In this document: in pieces, positions 58,436-64,000 of the stretch
How the letters are laid out: every line of letters starts with the position of its first letter
Position numbering within the stretch: position 1 is the stretch's first letter
From: Longibaculum muris
GTDB lineage: Bacteria; Bacillota_I; Bacilli_A; Erysipelotrichales; Coprobacillaceae
DNA: 64,000 nt
Reading direction: 5' to 3'
Assembly: GCF_004343035.1 (NCBI RefSeq)
Contig: NZ_SMCQ01000001.1
Coordinates: 62,001-126,000 of the forward strand
Position numbers and translations under genes: made by a program
The notes under the pieces: model-generated
What the model was told of the DNA's origin: nothing
What the model saw: only the letters and a program-made list of their open reading frames with translations
The model's database searches: none

Positions 58436-58966
58436 ATGAGTGTGCAAAGTAATTTAATGGAAATGAATGAATCATTAAAGAAGTTAGAACAGTCTGGTAT
58501 CTATGATGTAGAGAAATATAGTTATGCATTATTACATCAGACCAATCAATTAGAGTATTTTTATTGTCATCTTGTAAAAGATGGAGATTGTGATGATACT
58601 TATTATCACGTACATAAACGTCCACATGTGCATGAGTTAGCTTATTTCAATATTGGACGTGGATTTCCCAAAGAATTGATGGATGGCCATTGGTGCTATG
58701 TTTTAAAGGATATGGGATATAAAATGCTTGTGATCCCTTGTACTTCAATAAAAAAAGACTCAACACCAGCCAATCCGCTTTTCGAAAAGGATATTAAAAT
58801 AAAAACTGATACACATATAACGCAGTGTCGAATTCAATTAAGTGATATTCGATCGGTAGATATTCAAAGATTAGATTTAAGAAAATCATTTTATGAAGTT
58901 TTAACACCAAAAGAAGAAATTATAGAGTTTGTTGAGAAAAATTTATTTGATATGTCATCTGACTAA
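58436..58966 (+). CDS. PemK/MazF-like protein without a visible antitoxin
   Basis: 176 residues. The N-terminal third is helical. From about residue 70 the chain resembles the PemK/MazF barrel: LAYFNIGRGFPKEL (usually W-V-x-L-G), a long strand ending MLVIPCTSI, and the late IRSVDIQRLDLR segment followed by an acidic helix. Canonical MazF is ~110 residues, so this has an N-terminal extension. No antitoxin gene is adjacent. It might be an RNase of regulatory or defence type; catalytic competence cannot be judged. AGGAGGG precedes the ATG and a terminator follows. Confidence 0.6.
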   Translation: MSVQSNLMEMNESLKKLEQSGIYDVEKYSYALLHQTNQLEYFYCHLVKDGDCDDTYYHVHKRPHVHELAYFNIGRGFPKELMDGHWCYVLKDMGYKMLVIPCTSIKKDSTPANPLFEKDIKIKTDTHITQCRIQLSDIRSVDIQRLDLRKSFYEVLTPKEEIIEFVEKNLFDMSSD

Positions 58967-59003
58967 TTGAATTTGTGTATCAGATAGAGTCTTAATCAAT
59001 AGA

Positions 59004-59029
59004 GAATCAGAGCAATCTGGTTCTTTTTT
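59004..59029 (+). terminator. Rho-independent terminator
   Basis: GAATCAGA-GCAA-TCTGGTTC (one G-T pair) followed by six Ts, after the PemK/MazF-like gene. Confidence 0.8.
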
Positions 59030-59117
59030 GATATGAAAAGGAGGAAATTATGTATTGGAGTGGGTTTACTTAGAAGGATTTAAGTTAGGTAAAAAAATAA
59101 ATGTGAGGAGAAAGAGT

Positions 59118-60566
59118 ATGAAAAAAGTAGAAAAGATTTTACGAGTTGTGCTTTGTTTTTTGATGTTATTATCAACAGTATCATTAAATGTAACAAATGT
59201 TAATGCGACTAATTATTCCCTTAGTAATGATGGGAATTTTTTTATTCGTTTTAAATCAAGTAATCCTAATGCGAATTGGAATACATCATCAGGAATATGG
59301 ACACTTGGAGGTGAAAAAGTTTTTTGTCTCGAATATGATATTGCGACTGAAGTAGGAAATTCATATGTTCCAACTGATGAGTATACAACATATAGTGCGA
59401 GTAAGAAGAAATATGTGAATTATATAGCCTATTTTGGATATGGTTATAAAGGCGATAAGTCTTATGAGAGATATGCTGCAACGCAATTTGCATTATGGAG
59501 CTATGTCAGTAATTATGAGTATTCTTTTGCGGCTTATGATGGAACGATGCCTAATAAATCAGCATCTACGGGAAAAGCTAATCATCGTTTGAATTATGAT
59601 GAATTTATTAAGGATTATAATGAAATCAGAAAATTAGCAAAAGAACATTTTGAAATGAAAAAACCTTCTTTTCATAATCAAACCATTGTTTTAAATGGAA
59701 TTGGAAAAGAAAATGCGACAGTTATTAAAGACAATAATGCAGTGCTTAGTGATTATGATTTATTGAAGGATAGTGGTTTACATATTGAAAAAAGTGGTCA
59801 GTCATTAAAGATATGGACAGATAGTTTGTTTGATCAAAGTCGTTCTTGTCAGTTGATATTAGGGGATGAAAAGCGCCAAGATGAAATGGGGAAACCACTT
59901 GTCTATAGTAGTGGAAAAGCTCAAAAATTATTACGAGCAGGTTTTGGTGATGCAGATTATGCAAATTTTCAAGTCATAATGGGAACCGGAAGTTTGAAGC
60001 TTGCTAAAAAAGATAACAAAGGTCAATATGTACCCCATGTTGAATTTAAAATTTCTTATAACAGTGATATGTCCTCACCACTAGGGACATATACAACTTC
60101 ATCAGATGGAACAGTGACAATTAATGATTTATATACAGGAGCAATTTATATCCAAGAAACAAAAGTTCCAAGTCATTTGATTTTGGATCCAACGATTCAT
60201 AAAATTGAAATAGAGACAGATAAGACAACAACCTTTACCCAAATGAATCAATGGAAACAAGGTTATATTCAAGTTACAAAGTATGATAAGAAAACTAATC
60301 AAGTGGTTCAGCAAGCAGGAGTGGAATTTGATATCTTAAAGGATAATCAATGGATTGAAACAATTTCAACAAATAACAATGGAATTGCTAAAAGTGGTTT
60401 GCTTGATTATGGAACTTATACAATAAGAGAAAAGAAAGCTCCACAAAATTACGTCATCGCAACTTTAACAGAAAGTCAGTTTGTTGAAGAAAATGGAAAG
60501 ATTTATGAGATTGCTATTTATAATGAAGCAGTTGTTGGTGAAATTGAATTGATTAAAGAAGATTGA
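59118..60566 (+). CDS. Thioester-domain SpaA-type adhesin, N-terminal portion ending at an in-frame TGA
   Basis: 482 residues before the TGA at 60564-60566. A signal peptide (1-31, ending VNA) precedes a TQXA thioester domain: C70 in VFCLEYD and Q123 in AATQFALWS are the pair expected to form the Cys-Gln bond used for covalent host attachment. Three or so Cna-B/SpaA domains follow (e.g. VTKYDKKTNQVVQQAGVEFD and YIQETKVPSHL). AGGAG eight bases upstream fixes the start. The frame continues unbroken after the TGA, so the full gene is 59118-62843. Confidence 0.85.
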   Translation: MKKVEKILRVVLCFLMLLSTVSLNVTNVNATNYSLSNDGNFFIRFKSSNPNANWNTSSGIWTLGGEKVFCLEYDIATEVGNSYVPTDEYTTYSASKKKYVNYIAYFGYGYKGDKSYERYAATQFALWSYVSNYEYSFAAYDGTMPNKSASTGKANHRLNYDEFIKDYNEIRKLAKEHFEMKKPSFHNQTIVLNGIGKENATVIKDNNAVLSDYDLLKDSGLHIEKSGQSLKIWTDSLFDQSRSCQLILGDEKRQDEMGKPLVYSSGKAQKLLRAGFGDADYANFQVIMGTGSLKLAKKDNKGQYVPHVEFKISYNSDMSSPLGTYTTSSDGTVTINDLYTGAIYIQETKVPSHLILDPTIHKIEIETDKTTTFTQMNQWKQGYIQVTKYDKKTNQVVQQAGVEFDILKDNQWIETISTNNNGIAKSGLLDYGTYTIREKKAPQNYVIATLTESQFVEENGKIYEIAIYNEAVVGEIELIKED

Positions 60567-60776
60567 GAGGTTGGTCATGCGCAAGGGGATGGAGCTTTAG
60601 AAAAGGCTCAATATGTTTTAAAAGCAGATGAAGCTATTTTAAATCCAAGTGATGGAAGTGTTTTATATGCAAAAGATGAAATCATTTCAATCAAAACAAT
60701 TGGAAATAGTACATGGGGAGATGTAGGACAACAAAATACAGATAAAGAAGCACATATTCACTGGTCAAATTTACCA

Positions 60777-62843
60777 ATGGGTATTTATAGAATTGAAGAA
60801 ATAAAGGCAAGTCATGGATATCTTAAAGACAATAATCATATTGTTCATCTATCGTCTCATAATTCAACTCAAAAAGTTGTTTTAGAAAAGGTGATATCTA
60901 AGGAACAAGTGATAAAAGGAAAACTAGAAGTTGCCAAAAGCGGAAATGATGGTCAAAGTGGTGTTGTTCATGGCTTACAAGGTGTTGAATTTACGATGAA
61001 GCTTTATAGTGAAGTCAAAAGTGTAGGGTGGCAGAAAGCAAAAACTTATGCGATTATCAAAACTGATGAACAAGGACGAGGGAAAAGTGAAGATATTCCT
61101 TTTGGAATGTATTTAGTTAAAGAAACAAAGACTCCAGATAATTATATGGCTGGTGGTGATTTCTTTGTTGATATTGATAAGGATCAAGAAATAGAATATC
61201 GAATGGTGAATAATGCCCCATTTAAGGCATGGTTAAGACTTATCAAAGAAGATGAAAAAGGTCAAAAGATGACTTTATCCCATGCAACTTTTAAGCTGAA
61301 AGATAAGGATGGTCATTTTATTAAACAAAAAGTTGGTCTTAATGAAAAAGAGCAATGGGAAACAAATGAACAAGGAATAGCTGTTTTAGATAATATGTTA
61401 GTACAAGGTGAATATACGATTTGTGAAATAAAGTCACCACAAGGATTTTTATTAGGAGATGAAATCAAGGTTCATATTTCATCTCATCATAGTGATATGA
61501 CTTTTGATGAAGATAATGAACCAATGATTACAGTTAAGATTGTTAATACAAAACCAACTGGTAAATTGATTTTACATAAGAAATTTGAAGGGAAAAAAGA
61601 ACTTATTAAAGGAGCATCATTTAAGTTAATTGCTAATAGTGATGTTATTGATCCAGCTAGTGGAAAAGTGATTTATCATCAAGGAGAACTTGTTCATTTA
61701 ACCGGTGGAAAAGATGGAATATATCAAGTCAATGAAAAGGGAATGCTAGAAATAAAGGGGATTCCATTAGGTACAGGTAAAGTCACTTATAAGTTAGAAG
61801 AAGTGTCTACTTTAGAGGGTTATCATTTATTAGAAGAACCGATTCTTTTTGATTTTGAAATGAAAGATATGACAACTCAGGAATATGTTATTGAAAAAAC
61901 AGTTGAAAATAAATTGACAGAAATAGAATTTTCTAAAACTGATATTTTAGGACATGAATTGTCTGGAGCATATATGCGCTTAATAGATGTTCAAGGAAAA
62001 GTTATTGATGAATGGATTTCAACAGAACAATCACATCTTGTTAAAGGATTAATTTATAATCAAGTGTATACACTGATTGAAGATCAAGCACCATTAGGTT
62101 ATGCAATAGCTTCTTCTATAACATTTACTTATTCAAAAGATATGGAAAAAGTTATTATGGAAGATAAGGTCGTTGAGGTTAAAAAGATAGATAAAGATGG
62201 ACAGATGCTCAAAGGTGCAAAGTTACAAGTTGTTGATACGAAAACGAAAAATATTGTTGATCAATGGATTAGTGATGAGACAAAGCATCGTATCAATGGA
62301 CTTATTGTTGGTCATCAATATCGTTTAGAAGAACTTGAAGCACCTTATGGTTATCATACTTCACAATCTATTGAATTTGTTGTTGATGGTAAGGATAATC
62401 AAAATATTGAAATGATTGATGAACAAATTCTTACAGATATATCTGTTATGAAAATTGATGCTCAAAGTAAAAAGCCAATTCAATCATTAGATTTTGAATT
62501 TGGTTTATATGTGGATGAAGCTTGTACAAAACTTATGGAGGTCATGCGTGCTAATCAGAATATCGGAAATGTTATATTTGAGAATTTACCTTATGGGACA
62601 TATTATATCAAGGAAACAAAGGCTCCTCAGGGATATCAATTGAGTCATGAAGTTAAAAAAATAGTGATTGATGACCAATTAGAAGGCGTAGGAAAAGAAA
62701 TTTGTATTTTGTATGAAAATGAACGTATTCCCAAGGTTGTTGTTAAAACCGAAGATCAAACATCTTTATTTGTTTTATCAACACTTATGATTTTATCAAG
62801 TATTTCAATACTGTTATCTTTAAGAAGAAAAAAGCGTTATTGA
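60777..62843 (+). CDS. C-terminal portion of the SpaA-type adhesin (same frame after the TGA)
   Basis: The open frame runs from 60567, directly after the TGA. The first ATG (60777) has no ribosome site and falls in the middle of a SpaA domain, so this is not an independent gene. The chain holds about seven Cna-B/SpaA repeats with the usual KTD/KxDxG starts and EIKAS, KETKTP, EDQAP, KETKAP ends. It finishes with VVVKTED, a hydrophobic segment and RRKKRY, a degenerate sorting signal. Without readthrough or repair, the adhesin lacks its wall anchor. Confidence 0.8.
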   Translation: MGIYRIEEIKASHGYLKDNNHIVHLSSHNSTQKVVLEKVISKEQVIKGKLEVAKSGNDGQSGVVHGLQGVEFTMKLYSEVKSVGWQKAKTYAIIKTDEQGRGKSEDIPFGMYLVKETKTPDNYMAGGDFFVDIDKDQEIEYRMVNNAPFKAWLRLIKEDEKGQKMTLSHATFKLKDKDGHFIKQKVGLNEKEQWETNEQGIAVLDNMLVQGEYTICEIKSPQGFLLGDEIKVHISSHHSDMTFDEDNEPMITVKIVNTKPTGKLILHKKFEGKKELIKGASFKLIANSDVIDPASGKVIYHQGELVHLTGGKDGIYQVNEKGMLEIKGIPLGTGKVTYKLEEVSTLEGYHLLEEPILFDFEMKDMTTQEYVIEKTVENKLTEIEFSKTDILGHELSGAYMRLIDVQGKVIDEWISTEQSHLVKGLIYNQVYTLIEDQAPLGYAIASSITFTYSKDMEKVIMEDKVVEVKKIDKDGQMLKGAKLQVVDTKTKNIVDQWISDETKHRINGLIVGHQYRLEELEAPYGYHTSQSIEFVVDGKDNQNIEMIDEQILTDISVMKIDAQSKKPIQSLDFEFGLYVDEACTKLMEVMRANQNIGNVIFENLPYGTYYIKETKAPQGYQLSHEVKKIVIDDQLEGVGKEICILYENERIPKVVVKTEDQTSLFVLSTLMILSSISILLSLRRKKRY

Positions 62844-62851
62844 TATATAAA

Positions 62852-62879
62852 ATGAGGTAGGTCATTTGACCTACCTCAT
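62852..62879. terminator. Hairpin terminator between adhesin and ackA
   Basis: A perfect 13-bp stem, ATGAGGTAGGTCA / TGACCTACCTCAT. On the minus strand it is followed by TTTTAT, serving ackA best. Confidence 0.75.
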
Positions 62880-62892
62880 ACATAGCTTTTGA

Positions 62893-64000
62893 TTATAAGT
62901 TTAATAAACGTTTTGTATCTCTTGCAATGACTAATTCTTCATTTGTTGGGATAACATAAACTTTGATTTTTGATTCTGGTTTTGTGATTAAACGTTCACC
63001 ATCACCATTTTCGTTAGCATCATCATCAATGACAATACCTAAAGCTTCACTAACTAATGAAAGAATTTCTTTTCTTGCATAAGCAGAATTTTCACCAATA
63101 CCAGCTGTAAAGGCAATTGCATCACATCCACCTAAAGCAATAAAATATCTACCAATATAAGCAATAACACGTCTAAAGAAAATATCAATAGCAAGTTTTG
63201 CTCTTTCATTTCCTTCATCAGCTGCAGCTAAGACATCTCTAAAGTCACTAGATACACCTGAAACACCTAATAAACCAGATTCTTTATTTAACATACGGAT
63301 AACATCTTTCATATCCATACCAACTTGTTCAATTAAATAATCGATGATTGATGGATCTAAGTCACCACTACGAGTTCCCATCATGATACCAGCTAATGGC
63401 GTGAATCCCATTGAAGTATTGATAGATTTTCCATCTTTAATAGCAGTTAAAGAACCACCTGCTCCTAAATGAGCAACGATAATTTTAGAATGTTCTGGAT
63501 TTCCTAATTTTTCAATAACTCTTTGAGAAACATAGTAATGTGAAGTTCCATGAGCACCATATTTTCTTACTTTATAATCAGTATAGAATTTATATGGAAT
63601 AGGATAAATATAACATTTTGGTTCTAATGTTTGATGGAAAGCAGTATCAAATACAGCAACAGCACCAGCATTAGGAATCGCTTCTTTAAAAGCATAATAA
63701 CCAGTTAAGTGAGCTGGATTATGTAAAGGAGCTAAAGATTTTAATTCATCAATTTTATTAACAACATCTTCATCAATAATTGCTGATTCTTTAAAATAAG
63801 AACCACCTTGAACAACTCTGTGTCCAACACCTTTAATTTCATCTAATGAAGTTACAATATTCTTCTCCATTAATGTATCTAATAATAAATGAACAGCTTC
63901 TTTATGAGTTGGAATAGCTAAAGTACGAACATCTTTTTCACCGTTATATTTGATTGTGAAAATAGAATCTTCCATACCAATTCTTTCAATCACTCCAGAA
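62893..64000 (-). CDS. ackA: Acetate kinase, N-terminus outside window
   Basis: 369 residues visible; the frame is open at the right edge and the usual ~30 N-terminal residues (with the first phosphate-binding loop) are missing. GVGHRVVQGG, VFDTAFHQTL, YGAHGTSHYYVSQR, VAHLGAGGSLTAI, PLAGIMMGTRSGDLDP and FTAGIGENSAYAR are the standard AckA marks. It makes ATP from acetyl phosphate in fermentation. The end matches the family (NEELVIARDT near the C-terminus). Confidence 0.97.
   Translation of the reverse strand, partial: SGVIERIGMEDSIFTIKYNGEKDVRTLAIPTHKEAVHLLLDTLMEKNIVTSLDEIKGVGHRVVQGGSYFKESAIIDEDVVNKIDELKSLAPLHNPAHLTGYYAFKEAIPNAGAVAVFDTAFHQTLEPKCYIYPIPYKFYTDYKVRKYGAHGTSHYYVSQRVIEKLGNPEHSKIIVAHLGAGGSLTAIKDGKSINTSMGFTPLAGIMMGTRSGDLDPSIIDYLIEQVGMDMKDVIRMLNKESGLLGVSGVSSDFRDVLAAADEGNERAKLAIDIFFRRVIAYIGRYFIALGGCDAIAFTAGIGENSAYARKEILSLVSEALGIVIDDDANENGDGERLITKPESKIKVYVIPTNEELVIARDTKRLLNL

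Noticed and set aside
60564-60566. TGA read as tryptophan or selenocysteine in the adhesin
   Set aside because: TGA ends several intact genes here, including this adhesin and the AraC gene at 38220-39200, and no selenocysteine context is visible.

Overview
The window looks like chromosomal DNA of a low-GC, gut-type Firmicute, most likely an Erysipelotrichales/Coprobacillaceae relative (Erysipelatoclostridium, Thomasclavelia or Coprobacillus type). This rests on the strong A+T bias, AGGAGG-type ribosome sites, T-box leaders, a glmS ribozyme, RpiR- and AraC-rich sugar loci, and cell-wall sorted proteins with atypical sorting signals. The genus is inference; no rRNA gene is present to settle it.

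Layout. 1-9.5 kb: two large secreted glycoside hydrolases with related catalytic domains (the first cut by the window edge), separated by a Na/Pi cotransporter-type gene and followed by a convergent RpiR regulator. 9.5-21.2 kb: a conserved housekeeping block in Bacillus-like order: T-box, alaS, ireB, ruvX, a DUF1292 gene, (lactonase and nagZ inserted), mltG, trmR, trhP1, trhP2, udk, greA. 21.2-28.1 kb: small membrane proteins, a T-box controlled ABC importer whose specifier reads as tyrosine, a ZIP metal transporter, and a TPR protein with a cold-shock-like tail. 28.2-51.4 kb: a carbohydrate island with RpiR plus GH35, an IS200-type element, four cupin/AraC regulators, two orphan PTS EIIC proteins, a GH78 rhamnosidase, an apiosidase-like enzyme, a GH106-like enzyme, a GH1 6-phospho-beta-glucosidase and the rhaB-rhaA-rhaD pathway. 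51.4-55.6 kb: an Rpn-type nuclease with a decayed sister copy, a SUFU-domain protein, a tandem pair of RpiR regulators and a ruined surface-protein gene. 55.6-64 kb: an HD hydrolase, glmS with its ribozyme, a lone PemK/MazF-like protein, a long thioester/SpaA-type adhesin interrupted by one in-frame TGA, and the 3' part of ackA.

How the parts fit. None of the enzymes in the sugar island shows a signal peptide, so the two EIIC proteins would bring in rhamnose- or apiose-decorated plant glucosides, borrowing EIIA/EIIB from elsewhere. The cytoplasmic GH78, GH106-like and apiosidase-like enzymes would trim the sugars, GH1 would split the phosphorylated glucoside, and RhaA, RhaB and RhaD would take rhamnose to DHAP and lactaldehyde. 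The secreted or wall-attached proteins at both ends fit a host- or fibre-associated lifestyle. Several accessory genes are in decay or possibly switchable: a G6-tract frameshift at 39.3 kb, in-frame TGA codons at 55.3 and 60.6 kb, and a nuclease remnant at 51.5 kb.
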